6,529 bases of DNA from CABMGU01 sp964508495 (GTDB lineage Archaea; Nanobdellota; Nanobdellia; Woesearchaeales; ARS49): assembly GCA_964508495.1 (NCBI GenBank), contig CAZDUA010000032.1, positions 1 to 6,529 on the forward strand. Reading direction: 5' to 3'. Of this stretch, positions 1 to 5,101 are shown piece after piece. A model generated the notes under the pieces. The model was given only the letters and a program-made list of their open reading frames with translations, searched no databases and was not told the origin of the DNA. A program made the translations under genes and the position numbers. Numbering within the stretch: the stretch's first letter is position 1; every line of letters starts with the position of its first letter.

Positions 1-213
1 GGAGGGTGGGCTAATTCTGGTATTGAGCAGAGGGCTTTTCATTATGTTGATGCTTTGAATCAGGAAGTTATGTCTTTGCGTTATAATAATTTGTCAGGCA
101 GGTATAAGGGCACTTTGAAGGCTTCTTTGGATTTTGAAAAACTTCAGGAGTTGAATAAGCGTGCTGGTTTGTTTCTTTCCGCGTTGGGCTGTCTTGAAGG
201 GCGGACAACATAA
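1..213 (+). CDS. C-terminal part of an unknown protein (5' end outside window)
   Basis: An open frame runs from the first base to a TAA at 211-213 and gives 70 residues beginning GGWANSGIEQRAF. Codon choice (TTG, GTT, GCT, CGT) matches the confident genes in the window, so it is probably the 3' end of a real gene. The visible part is mixed and soluble-looking, with a Leu/Lys/Glu-rich, probably helical stretch near residues 39-60 (LKASLDFEKLQELNKRAG) and no membrane segment. I do not recognise the family and assign no function. It ends 12 bp from the stop of the convergent gene at 226-387, with no obvious hairpin or long T-run between them. Confidence 0.65.
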   Translation, partial: GGWANSGIEQRAFHYVDALNQEVMSLRYNNLSGRYKGTLKASLDFEKLQELNKRAGLFLSALGCLEGRTT

Positions 214-225
214 GGCTTGGCGATT

Positions 226-387
226 TTACAGTTCGTCTGATTTTGCCATTGCGAGTGCAAGATAAGTCATCAGGTTTTTCCTGTTTTTTTCCTTGACTGC
301 CGTTAATGCTGCTGCGAGAAGTCCTCGTAGTTCGTTTTGCGCTTCTGTTTGTTCAACCTTTCTTGGTGCTTCAACTGTTGTAGTCAT
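226..387 (-). CDS. Small helical protein of unknown function, 53 aa
   Basis: ATG at 387-385 gives 53 residues starting MTTTVEAPRKVEQ. The frame is open up to a TTG at 435, but the ATG is preferred: a TATA-like box (minus-strand ATATTATTA, 420-412) is centred about 29 nt upstream, as in the other genes here that look leaderless, and no Shine-Dalgarno is well placed for either start. Residues 10-48 look like two amphipathic helices (around NELRGLLAAALTAVKEKN and RKNLMTYLALAMAK). There is no cysteine, signal peptide or clear membrane span. It lies directly downstream of the methyltransferase-like gene on the same strand (51 bp between that stop and this ATG), so it may also be made from read-through mRNA. 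I do not recognise it. Its size makes it the least certain complete protein in the window. Confidence 0.5.
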   Translation of the reverse strand: MTTTVEAPRKVEQTEAQNELRGLLAAALTAVKEKNRKNLMTYLALAMAKSDEL

Positions 388-411
388 GGTTTGTACTATT
401 ATTTCTTCCTT

Positions 412-420
412 TAATAATAT
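412..420 (-). promoter_or_regulatory. TATA-like box for the 53-aa gene
   Basis: The minus-strand sequence ATATTATTA follows GCGAA, a possible BRE. It is centred about 29 nt upstream of the ATG at 387, consistent with transcription beginning at or next to the start codon. Confidence 0.4.
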
Positions 421-438
421 TTCGCAGGTATTCAAGAA

Positions 439-1395
439 TTATTTTAGAATGTCTTTGTTCTTGTAAGCGTAGATTATGTGTTCTGCGCCGTTGTATGTCT
501 TTAGTGGCAGGTCAAGTACTACTGGTCTTGTTTTGTAGCCTTGTTTTTCAAGCCATTGTAGTGTGTTTATGACGCGCATGTTTTTGTGCGCAAATCCTAG
601 TTTCATTTGGTCTGGTTTTGAATAGTCGATGCTGGCTGGCATTTTTTCCCAAAGTATTTTTGTTCCTGCTGTTTTTGTGACTTGGTCTATTCCTGAAATT
701 GTCACAGCAATTGCTTCTGCTTTTGCCGCAACTGCTTTGTGTATTGCTTCGATTCCAGCGTCTGCTGGGCAGTTCCAGCCGACACAGTATGTTTTTCTGT
801 CTTGCGGGATTGTTGCTTGTTCGATTAGTTTGTCTGCGTAGTGCATGTTGTGCGCGCCGTTAACTACGAATAGTTCTTCCATGCATTGTGGCACGTTTCC
901 ATGTTTGTTTATTCCGGTTTCATAGCGTTCAAATCCTTTTTCTATGATTTCTCTAAAGTCTGTGTCTTTGAGTCCTTGTTCTCTTGCTTTTAGCTCGAAG
1001 TCTTTTTGTGTTAGGGCTGAGTATAGAAGTTGTTCTATGCTGATTTTGTCAACTATCAATACGCGTACATTTGGGTGTTTTTTGGCAAAGCCGTGTGTGA
1101 AATAAATGCCTGTTCCTGCGCAGAAGTCTACTAGTTGGTTTTCTGGGCTGTTTGGTATGTTGTTGTTTATTCTTTTGACTGCTTCTGGTATTGTGATGTG
1201 TTGTGCGTCTTCAGTTATGTCGCCAATGTCAAGTCCTGTCTTTATTGGCGGGAATATGCCTGTTAAGTCATCGCACCCTTTGCATAGTGCTTCGTATTGC
1301 TTTTTTTGAGGGTTTTCTTGGAGGGTGGGTGTACGTAAGTGCCATTCTCCTGCTATGTATTCTTCTGTCCTCTTTAGCAATTCACCTAGTTCCAT
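439..1395 (-). CDS. Class I SAM-dependent methyltransferase-like protein
   Basis: This protein has about 318 residues. The start is ATG at 1395 or, two codons earlier, GTG at 1401; the ATG fits the TATA distance better (about 26 nt). Residue numbers below count from the GTG. The clearest motif is a SAM-binding motif I, VDFCAGTGIY at 91-100, followed by an acidic strand end (VLIVDK, D118) that could hold the SAM ribose. VGWNCPADAGIEAI (208-220) lies where TRM13/Methyltransf_32-type proteins carry a Cys-containing 'HLCG.ATD' segment, so a distant relation to that RNA/protein methyltransferase group is possible. The N-terminal 90 residues are helical with two Cys (C40, C43) and look like a separate accessory region. 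There is no signal peptide or membrane span, so it is probably cytosolic. The substrate cannot be told from sequence. It is divergent from the HAD gene and shares a 78-bp promoter region with it. Confidence 0.72.
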   Translation of the reverse strand: MELGELLKRTEEYIAGEWHLRTPTLQENPQKKQYEALCKGCDDLTGIFPPIKTGLDIGDITEDAQHITIPEAVKRINNNIPNSPENQLVDFCAGTGIYFTHGFAKKHPNVRVLIVDKISIEQLLYSALTQKDFELKAREQGLKDTDFREIIEKGFERYETGINKHGNVPQCMEELFVVNGAHNMHYADKLIEQATIPQDRKTYCVGWNCPADAGIEAIHKAVAAKAEAIAVTISGIDQVTKTAGTKILWEKMPASIDYSKPDQMKLGFAHKNMRVINTLQWLEKQGYKTRPVVLDLPLKTYNGAEHIIYAYKNKDILK

Positions 1396-1416
1396 AGTCA
1401 CTATACGGTGACAACT

Positions 1417-1426
1417 TATATATAAA
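1417..1426 (-). promoter_or_regulatory. TATA box for the methyltransferase-like gene
   Basis: Minus-strand TTTATATATA is an excellent archaeal TATA box, with its centre about 26 nt upstream of the ATG at 1395. This argues for a leaderless mRNA and supports the ATG over the GTG two codons upstream. Confidence 0.65.
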
Positions 1427-1433
1427 TCTTGCT

Positions 1434-1452
1434 AAAAGGAGCCTTTTTATAC
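1434..1452 (+). promoter_or_regulatory. BRE/TATA promoter of the HAD-acetyltransferase operon
   Basis: A purine-rich BRE-like AAAAGGA (1434-1440) precedes TTTTTATAC (1444-1452). The TATA centre lies about 26 nt before the ATG at 1474, which fits a leaderless transcript and argues against the TTG-initiated extension from 1429, which would begin upstream of the promoter box. Confidence 0.6.
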
Positions 1453-1473
1453 CCCTATTTCTTCATTAGCTAT

Positions 1474-2094
1474 ATGATATACGTGTTTGACATGTTTGGG
1501 GTTGTGTTGGACTGGGGTTCTGAGTATGTCATGTCTGACTGGGCTAAGACTGCCAATGTTGATGAGAAGAAGTTTCGAGATAGGAGTTCTAACGAGTTCA
1601 ATCTTGCTGAAACTGGCAAGGTTTCTATGGATGATTTTTGGGCGGATTTGGGAAGGAAGTTTGACTGCAGTCCTAGGAATCTTGAGAAATTGCTGGAAAA
1701 GCGTTTTTCTGAAAAGGCAAAACTGAACACTGGCGTTGTTAAGATTATTGATGATTTGAAGAATGCTGGTTACACGGTTGTTTTAATGAGCAATCAACTT
1801 CCTGTTATTGGCGGTTGGTGCAGGGAGAAGGGCTGGTTTGACCGTTTTGACAGGGTGTTTTTGAGTTACGAGCTTGGCTACATGAAGCCTTCTCCTGAAG
1901 CTTACAGGACTGTTGCTGAAGCTTTGAAAGTCAGGCCTGATGAGTTATTCTTGGTTGATGATAAGGTTGCGAATGTTTCTGCTGCTGTCGGAGTTGGCTG
2001 GACTGGTTCTGTGTTCACAAACGATGTTCAGCTCGCAAAAGACTTGCAATCGTTGTATCCGAAAAAGATGGTGAAGAAAAGTGACGCTGCTTGA
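1474..2094 (+). CDS. HAD superfamily hydrolase, subfamily IA (phosphatase-like)
   Basis: This is a 206-residue HAD hydrolase starting MIYVFDMFGVV. All four HAD motifs are visible: nucleophile D6 in VFDMFGVV, motif II Ser106 in VVLMSNQ, motif III Lys138 in YELGYMKPSPEAY, and motif IV FLVDDKVANVSAA with D162/D163. Residues of about 12-90 form the helical cap typical of subfamily I. The position two after the nucleophile is Phe rather than the Asp of the usual DxD, as in YihX-like and dehalogenase-like members, so the catalytic class is uncertain; the SYELGYMKP...DD pattern is closest to the IA variant-3 phosphatases. The start at 1474 puts the nucleophile strand at the N-terminus, as is normal for the family. 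Its last 14 nt overlap the acetyltransferase gene, so the two are probably co-translated, and a sugar phosphate is an attractive substrate (inference). It is probably cytosolic. Confidence 0.88.
   Translation: MIYVFDMFGVVLDWGSEYVMSDWAKTANVDEKKFRDRSSNEFNLAETGKVSMDDFWADLGRKFDCSPRNLEKLLEKRFSEKAKLNTGVVKIIDDLKNAGYTVVLMSNQLPVIGGWCREKGWFDRFDRVFLSYELGYMKPSPEAYRTVAEALKVRPDELFLVDDKVANVSAAVGVGWTGSVFTNDVQLAKDLQSLYPKKMVKKSDAA
2070..2074 (+). promoter_or_regulatory. Shine-Dalgarno inside the HAD gene, for the acetyltransferase
   Basis: GGTGA lies 6 nt before the GTG at 2081, inside the end of the HAD coding sequence. It fixes the overlapping GTG as the start of the downstream gene and indicates translation from a shared mRNA. 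Confidence 0.55.
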
Positions 2095-2716
2095 TTTTAC
2101 CAAAGAAGTGAAAGATTGGCTTCAGGATGTTTTGAAACAGGTAGATCCTAAAGCGAAGATTTCTTTGAAATACCCTTGGGATGCGTTGAAGGTTTTGGAA
2201 AAGTTTCAGTTGGAAAAGGAAAATATTCAGGGCCAGATTGAGTCTGGTGTTAAGTGGGACGTTCCCATTATTGTTGGCAAGGGTTCTGTTATTAAGTTTC
2301 CAACAAGAATTGAAGGTCCTGTGATTATCGGCGAGAATTCTGTTGTTGGCCCTTTTGCGTTTATTCGCGGTCCTGCGATTATTGGAAACGATTGTGTTGT
2401 GGGAAGTTCTGAGGTTAAGAAGTCCATTATTATGGATGGTTCTCGCGCTGCTCATTTTAATTTTGTTGGCGACAGCATTATTGGCAAGAAGTGCAATCTT
2501 GGCGCTGGCACTAAGCTTGCTAATTTGCGGTTGGACGGTGATATCGTCAAAGTTAAAGTTGAGGATAAGATGTATAGTTCTGGTTTGCGCAAGCTTGGCG
2601 CTGTTTTGGAAGATGGCGCTCAGACTGGCTGTAATAGTGTTCTTAACCCGGGTGTTTATGTTGCTAAGAAGAAATTAGTTCTTCCTGGCGCTGTTGTTAG
2701 TGGGTTTGTACAATAG
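2081..2716 (+). CDS. GlmU C-terminal-type left-handed beta-helix acetyltransferase, no nucleotidyltransferase domain
   Basis: This 211-residue protein starts at GTG. Residues 1-60 hold a helical N-terminus and the YPWDALK motif (31-37), which occurs in the linker of archaeal GlmU-like sugar-1-phosphate nucleotidylyltransferases. From about 61 to 211 there are hexapeptide repeats of a left-handed parallel beta-helix (VIIGENSVVGPFAFI, AIIGNDCVVGSS, SIIGKKCNLGAG). RAAHFNFVGDSIIG (122-135) matches the GlmU acetyltransferase segment 'KAGHLSYLGD.EIG', with His125 at the position of the catalytic base. NLRLDGDIVKVKV...SSGLRKLGA (148-174) is the archaeal variant of the later part. The reaction is therefore probably acetyl-CoA-dependent N-acetylation of an amino-sugar phosphate; the exact substrate is inferred. 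The N-terminal pyrophosphorylase domain of full GlmU is absent, so UDP-sugar formation would need another protein. It overlaps the HAD gene by 14 nt. Members of this fold are usually trimers. Confidence 0.87.
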   Translation: MTLLDFTKEVKDWLQDVLKQVDPKAKISLKYPWDALKVLEKFQLEKENIQGQIESGVKWDVPIIVGKGSVIKFPTRIEGPVIIGENSVVGPFAFIRGPAIIGNDCVVGSSEVKKSIIMDGSRAAHFNFVGDSIIGKKCNLGAGTKLANLRLDGDIVKVKVEDKMYSSGLRKLGAVLEDGAQTGCNSVLNPGVYVAKKKLVLPGAVVSGFVQ

Positions 2717-2730
2717 AAATTCTTTTTAAC
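2714..2730 (+). promoter_or_regulatory. BRE/TATA promoter of the amidotransferase gene
   Basis: The 13-mer TAGAAATTCTTTT (2714-2726), continuing into TAAC, forms a BRE (GAAA) plus TATA (TCTTTTTAAC, 2721-2730). It begins at the stop codon of the acetyltransferase gene. The TATA centre is about 26 nt before the ATG at 2752, so the mRNA is probably leaderless. The same 13-mer recurs at 3671-3683. Confidence 0.65.
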
Positions 2731-2751
2731 CACTTATTTTTCCTTCTTGTC

Positions 2752-3396
2752 ATGTGTCGTATGATTGTGGGTGCGGGCAGTTTTAGTGTTGATTACTTGG
2801 TGTATGGCTTGAGGCAGATGGCTTCTCGTGGCAGTCATGTTGCTGGCTGGGGTGGCGCGCGTGTTAATGGCGCTGGTGTTGAGGTTGTTCGTTCTGTTAA
2901 GCCTTGTTTGGAGGATTCTGCTTTGGAAGAGTTCAGTAAGACAAGATCTTCTCTTGTTGTCTTGCACGCGCGGAATGCTTCTGCGTCTTCTGAAGAGCAC
3001 ACGCATCCTTTTGACATTAATGGTTATCAGTTTTTTCATAATACTTGGTTTAATGAGGGCGAGTTTGATCCTGCGCGTTTGGCCGAGCATGTTGGCCAAT
3101 TTTTGAAGCCGGGCCAGGAAGAGGCTTCTTTGGCAAAGGCTTATGCGGGGTTGAAGCATGTTGCTCTTGCTAACAGTGTTCTTGTTGGTCCTGATAAGGC
3201 AATTGTCGTAGTGCGTTATGATAGAAATTCTAAAAAAGCTTCTCCTATGGCGTTTTCTCGTGATAAGCTTGGTGTTATTGTTAGTTCTGAAACTCTTCCT
3301 GGCAGGAAGTGGAGTTATTTGCAGGATAAAGCCATGTTTACTGTACGGCCGGATGGCACTTGTAAATATGTTACTGACTTCCGCGAGTTGACATAA
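2752..3396 (+). CDS. Class II (Ntn-type) glutamine amidotransferase, YafJ/EgtC-like
   Basis: This is a 214-residue protein starting MCRMIVG. Cys2, exposed when the initiator Met is removed, is the N-terminal nucleophile of class II glutamine amidotransferases. GSHVAGWGGARVNG (27-40) matches the 'hpDGWGia' segment, and LHARNASASSEEHTHPF (71-87) matches the 'HaR.AT.G....HPF' substrate-binding segment (R74, H85). FFHNTWFNEG (94-103) lies where the family has HNG, the oxyanion-hole Asn-Gly. VIVSSETLPGRKW (175-187) resembles the late 'SEPL...W' motif of YafJ/EgtC proteins. Only the glutaminase domain is present, as in YafJ, so ammonia or an amide bond would be handled with an unidentified partner or substrate. 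The HNG glycine is Thr here (N97-T98), which could weaken or alter glutaminase activity. There is no signal peptide, so it should be cytosolic. It has its own promoter and is not obviously in an operon. Confidence 0.85.
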   Translation: MCRMIVGAGSFSVDYLVYGLRQMASRGSHVAGWGGARVNGAGVEVVRSVKPCLEDSALEEFSKTRSSLVVLHARNASASSEEHTHPFDINGYQFFHNTWFNEGEFDPARLAEHVGQFLKPGQEEASLAKAYAGLKHVALANSVLVGPDKAIVVVRYDRNSKKASPMAFSRDKLGVIVSSETLPGRKWSYLQDKAMFTVRPDGTCKYVTDFRELT

Positions 3397-3397
3397 C

Positions 3398-3407
3398 TTT
3401 TTTAAAC
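3398..3407 (+). promoter_or_regulatory. TATA-like box for the 74-aa Cys-containing protein gene
   Basis: The T-run followed by TAAAC just after the stop at 3396 can serve as a TATA box. Transcription would start near 3425-3430, immediately before the Shine-Dalgarno, giving a short leader. The same T-run may help end the upstream transcript. Confidence 0.45.
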
Positions 3408-3431
3408 TAGATATTACATTCTAATAGTAAA

Positions 3432-3439
3432 GAGGTGAT
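3432..3439 (+). promoter_or_regulatory. Strong Shine-Dalgarno deciding the start at 3444
   Basis: GAGGTGAT is complementary to eight bases of the archaeal 16S rRNA 3' end (ATCACCTCC). It sits 4 nt before ATG 3444. An in-frame GTG at 3435 lies inside the motif and is therefore not the start. Confidence 0.7.
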
Positions 3440-3443
3440 TGTG

Positions 3444-3668
3444 ATGCATAACTGTAATTTTAATAAGACTGCGTTGTTGGTTGATATGAGGCGTATTATC
3501 TGGCGTTTGGATAATTATCGTAAGGATGCCAAGACTGCTAATCATCCATTGTGCGCTAAGCTTCTTGATGAACTCGAGCATGACTTGAAGAAATATAGCA
3601 AGAAGTTCGAGGAAGCTATTGTTGGCTTGTCTAAGGAAGGCAAGTTTGGCTTTTGCGACAAGTGCTAG
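3444..3668 (+). CDS. Small helical protein with N- and C-terminal Cys, unknown function
   Basis: This 74-residue protein starts MHNCNFNKTALL. Cysteines are at 4, 37, 71 and 74, the last two as a C-terminal CDKC, and histidines at 2 and 34 (HPLC). The arrangement could bind a metal such as zinc, but no named domain is recognisable. Residues 8-28 and about 34-62 look like two long charged helices (HPLCAKLLDELEHDLKKYSKKFEEAIVGL), probably a helical hairpin that brings the terminal Cys/His residues together (inference). It has no signal peptide and should be cytosolic. It has its own TATA-like box and a strong Shine-Dalgarno, which suggests high translation. Neighbours on both sides are separately promoted, so context says little about its role. 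Confidence 0.75.
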   Translation: MHNCNFNKTALLVDMRRIIWRLDNYRKDAKTANHPLCAKLLDELEHDLKKYSKKFEEAIVGLSKEGKFGFCDKC

Positions 3669-3670
3669 TA

Positions 3671-3688
3671 TAGAAATTCTTTTATACT
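3671..3688 (+). promoter_or_regulatory. BRE/TATA promoter of the 106-aa protein gene
   Basis: TAGAAATTCTTTT (3671-3683) repeats the promoter core at 2714-2726 and runs into ATAC. The predicted start of transcription near 3710-3713 leaves a leader of about 15-20 nt, containing a Shine-Dalgarno. Confidence 0.6.
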
Positions 3689-3717
3689 TCTTTTGTTTTC
3701 TCTTTCCAAAAAGGGTT

Positions 3718-3724
3718 GAGGTGA
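3718..3724 (+). promoter_or_regulatory. Shine-Dalgarno for the 106-aa protein gene
   Basis: GAGGTGA lies 4 nt before the ATG at 3729, the same geometry as at 3432-3439. Confidence 0.65.
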
Positions 3725-3728
3725 AATT

Positions 3729-4049
3729 ATGGGTGAAGTTGTTTCTTCTGATGCGCAGGCAGTAGGTGGTATTGTAGCTATTATAGCTGACGAGCCTTCG
3801 TCTAAGCCGGTCATAACTGAAAAACCTAAAACTTGGCGTGATATTTCTATCGTTGACCATCTTTTGGTGACTGGCAGTAACAAGGGAGAAATTGAGGCGT
3901 TGGAAAACCAGTTGAAGTCATTAGGGGCGGCTGGTTACAGGCCTGGTAAGGGGTTTGCATATAACATTTATGCAACTATAGCGCAGGGTGGAAAGGTAAA
4001 GGTTACTCCGGCGGAAGTTGAGCGCTTTTATACTGGCTTGGTTGAATGA
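3729..4049 (+). CDS. Hypothetical protein, 106 aa
   Basis: The gene starts with ATG after a well-placed Shine-Dalgarno and ends with TGA at 4047-4049. The sequence begins MGEVVSSDAQAVGG. Residues 12-20 form a short hydrophobic run (VGGIVAIIA), followed by a Pro/Lys-rich link (22-35), a possible strand (IVDHLLVTG, 41-49), a helix (KGEIEALENQLKSLGAAG, 52-69), a YRPGKGFAYNIYATIA strand pair (70-85) and a C-terminal helix (TPAEVERFYTGLVE). This reads as a small alpha/beta domain. The hydrophobic run is too short to be a convincing membrane span. There are no cysteines and no motif I can name. A T-run directly after the stop probably ends the transcript. It is a real gene by its promoter, RBS and codon use, but of unknown function. 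Confidence 0.7.
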   Translation: MGEVVSSDAQAVGGIVAIIADEPSSKPVITEKPKTWRDISIVDHLLVTGSNKGEIEALENQLKSLGAAGYRPGKGFAYNIYATIAQGGKVKVTPAEVERFYTGLVE

Positions 4050-4055
4050 TTTTTT
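4050..4055 (+). terminator. T-run terminator after the 106-aa gene
   Basis: Six consecutive T residues begin immediately after the TGA, followed by CTT. Archaeal transcription commonly ends at such T-tracts without a hairpin. Confidence 0.45.
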
Positions 4056-4064
4056 CTTAAAATT

Positions 4065-4106
4065 GTTGTTTCAAAACTTGTTTCATCTTGTTTCATTCTG
4101 TTTCAG
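4065..4106. repeat. Four TGTTTCA repeats at about 10-bp spacing (possible operator array)
   Basis: TGTTTCA occurs at 4067, 4079, 4089 and 4099, so the start-to-start spacing is 12, 10 and 10 bp. Two consecutive units are identical over ten bases (CTTGTTTCAT). Helical-turn spacing would put every copy on one face of the DNA, as expected for cooperative protein binding. The array lies 4-5 bp upstream of a TATA-like box at 4111-4120. The same heptamer appears twice at 5094-5110. Confidence 0.7.
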
Positions 4107-4110
4107 GGAG

Positions 4111-4120
4111 TTATTTAATA
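4111..4120 (+). promoter_or_regulatory. TATA-like box upstream of the candidate small RNA
   Basis: TTATTTAATA has a composition typical of an archaeal TATA box, though the BRE in front of it is weak. A start of transcription about 26 nt from its centre falls near 4142, just before the first base of the predicted RNA structure at 4146. Confidence 0.4.
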
Positions 4121-4141
4121 GGGGCCGGATAGTATTGTTCT

Positions 4142-4200
4142 CAAAGCCACCATCCACGAGTGTGCGATGGGGGCACCCCACGAAGGTCCCCCTCGCAGCT
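4142..4200 (+). ncRNA. Candidate structured small RNA with two competing hairpins
   Basis: The segment is clearly GC-richer than the surrounding genes and has no convincing ORF. Hairpin A (4146-4174) pairs GCC, CCATC and CAC with GTG, GATGG and GGC around a GAGT loop; it has one A-G mismatch (4149/4171) and one bulged C (4165). Hairpin B (4163-4197) pairs T, GCGA, GGGGG and ACC with GGT, CCCCC, TCGC and A around the loop CCACGAA, with single bulges at 4168 and 4174, giving about 13 pairs. The two share 4163-4174 and cannot form together. A TATA-like box places a transcript start near 4142. It does not fit a tRNA, SRP RNA, RNase P RNA, box C/D or H/ACA guide as far as can be seen by eye. It could instead be a structured 3' UTR or terminator of the convergent gene. 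The 3' end is unknown, possibly at the TGTTTT near 4207-4212. Confidence 0.4.
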
Positions 4201-4222
4201 CATATATGTTTTAAGAAAGTGC

Positions 4223-5101
4223 TTATTTCTGTTTTAACGCAATCTTATTCGTATTTCCGTATATAGTCTTGGTTACTACTCCTCTTTCTTCTAAATTCCT
4301 TACTATTCTGCTTACTTTGGCTTTTGAGAACCCTGTTGATTGCTGTATTTGTTTTTGCCAGACTTCTCCGGTTTCCTTCAGGAAGTTGACCACTTGTTGC
4401 TCTTTATCTATTAATGAGGGGATTATTGGCAGTTTTTTCTTTGCCGGCTTTTGCTTTATTGTTTTTGGCTTGCTTAGGACAAACCAGATTGATATGCCTG
4501 CTGCGAGTATGAATGATAGTGCTGTTGCTGCCATCCATGCTAGTGGTGGCCCTATTACTTGTCTTGCTACTGCTGAGATGCTTAGTTCTTGTCCGGGCTG
4601 TTGCCAGTTTAGTATGATTCTTTGCCCGTCTGAGTAGACGTCCTTTGGTTTTGGTGATATGTAGAAACTCTCGTCTTTGTCTTTTTCTCTTGGTATTATG
4701 TAGCCGATTGGTAGTTTGAGGGTGATTTGTTGGCTTGCCGCAAGGTATGGTAGTTTGTCTACGTACCTGAATAGCGTGTTTTCTCCTACTTTTGCTATTG
4801 GGTAGTCTGTTTCATAGCTTATGTTTACTGTGTGCGTTCCTTCTGATAGGTTTCCGCACCTTGCGAATTCTGCCTGTAGCAGGCAGGTTGCTTTCTGTCC
4901 GTCTATTGTTATTTCAAAATCTTCAAAGTTTGGTGTTAGGATTAGCGTTAGGTTTGCTATCGCGTCTGAATTCAAAAGCATGCTTGTTTCTACTAGCGCT
5001 ATGCTTCCTTCTATCATGATTGTTGTTTCTGAGCTTGTTATGTTGTTCGTGGCGTATACTGCTGGCAGTAATAGTAGCACCACCACCCAAAGTTGTTTCA
5101 T
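4223..5101 (-). CDS. Membrane-anchored winged-helix transcriptional regulator with extracellular domain
   Basis: This is a 292-residue protein starting MKQLWVVVLLLLPAVYA, a signal peptide of about 17 residues. Residues 18-185 form an extracytoplasmic, strand-rich domain with four N-glycosylation sequons (N20, N50, N84, N93) and two Cys (C73, C82) that could form a disulfide. A transmembrane helix spans about 186-209 (PPLAWMAATALSFILAAGISIWFVL), followed by a basic linker (KPKTIKQKPAKKK). Residues 231-290 form a winged helix: DKEQQVVNFLKETGEVWQKQIQ, then the recognition helix FSKAKVSRIVRNLEERG, then a wing VVTKTIYGNTNKIAL. This wHTH with its 'SKakVSR...LEerG...YG.TNkI' pattern is a well-known archaeal type found at the cytosolic end of membrane proteins. 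Its role is probably signal-dependent DNA binding at the membrane; ligand and targets are unknown. TGTTTCA repeats overlap its own start codon, suggesting autoregulation (inference). It is divergent from the secreted Cys-rich protein gene. Confidence 0.87.
   Translation of the reverse strand: MKQLWVVVLLLLPAVYATNNITSSETTIMIEGSIALVETSMLLNSDAIANLTLILTPNFEDFEITIDGQKATCLLQAEFARCGNLSEGTHTVNISYETDYPIAKVGENTLFRYVDKLPYLAASQQITLKLPIGYIIPREKDKDESFYISPKPKDVYSDGQRIILNWQQPGQELSISAVARQVIGPPLAWMAATALSFILAAGISIWFVLSKPKTIKQKPAKKKLPIIPSLIDKEQQVVNFLKETGEVWQKQIQQSTGFSKAKVSRIVRNLEERGVVTKTIYGNTNKIALKQK

Noticed and set aside
388..435. TTG-initiated 16-residue extension of the 53-aa protein
   Set aside because: It has no Shine-Dalgarno and spans the TATA-like box; the ATG at 387 has leaderless spacing.
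1429..1473. TTG-initiated 15-residue N-terminal extension of the HAD protein
   Set aside because: It covers the TATA box; HAD proteins normally start a few residues before the nucleophile Asp, as MIYVFD does from 1474.
2015..2455. 146-residue minus-strand open frame opposite the acetyltransferase gene
   Set aside because: It is rich in Asn and Arg and is an antisense shadow of the hexapeptide-repeat gene, whose motifs are unmistakable.
2734..3159. 141-residue minus-strand open frame opposite the amidotransferase gene
   Set aside because: It is an antisense shadow; the plus strand encodes a protein with conserved family motifs across its length.
3221..3230. Third copy of the promoter core TAGAAATTCT
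   Set aside because: It lies inside the amidotransferase coding region, continues into an A-run rather than a TATA box, and has no gene start downstream.
3414..3860. 148-residue minus-strand open frame
   Set aside because: It lies opposite two plus-strand genes that have promoters, Shine-Dalgarno sites and typical codon use; its residue composition (rich in Asn, Thr, Arg) is what antisense of T-rich coding gives.
4065..4106. CRISPR-like array
   Set aside because: The units are only about 10 bp, with no spacers and no cas genes in view.
4121..4200. Possible tRNA
   Set aside because: No B-box-like TTCGANTC loop, acceptor stem or CCA-adjacent stem could be fitted on either strand.
4150..4200. 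Minus-strand H/ACA guide RNA (an ACA follows the hairpin B complement)
   Set aside because: The hairpin is too short and has no internal guide pocket or K-turn/K-loop.
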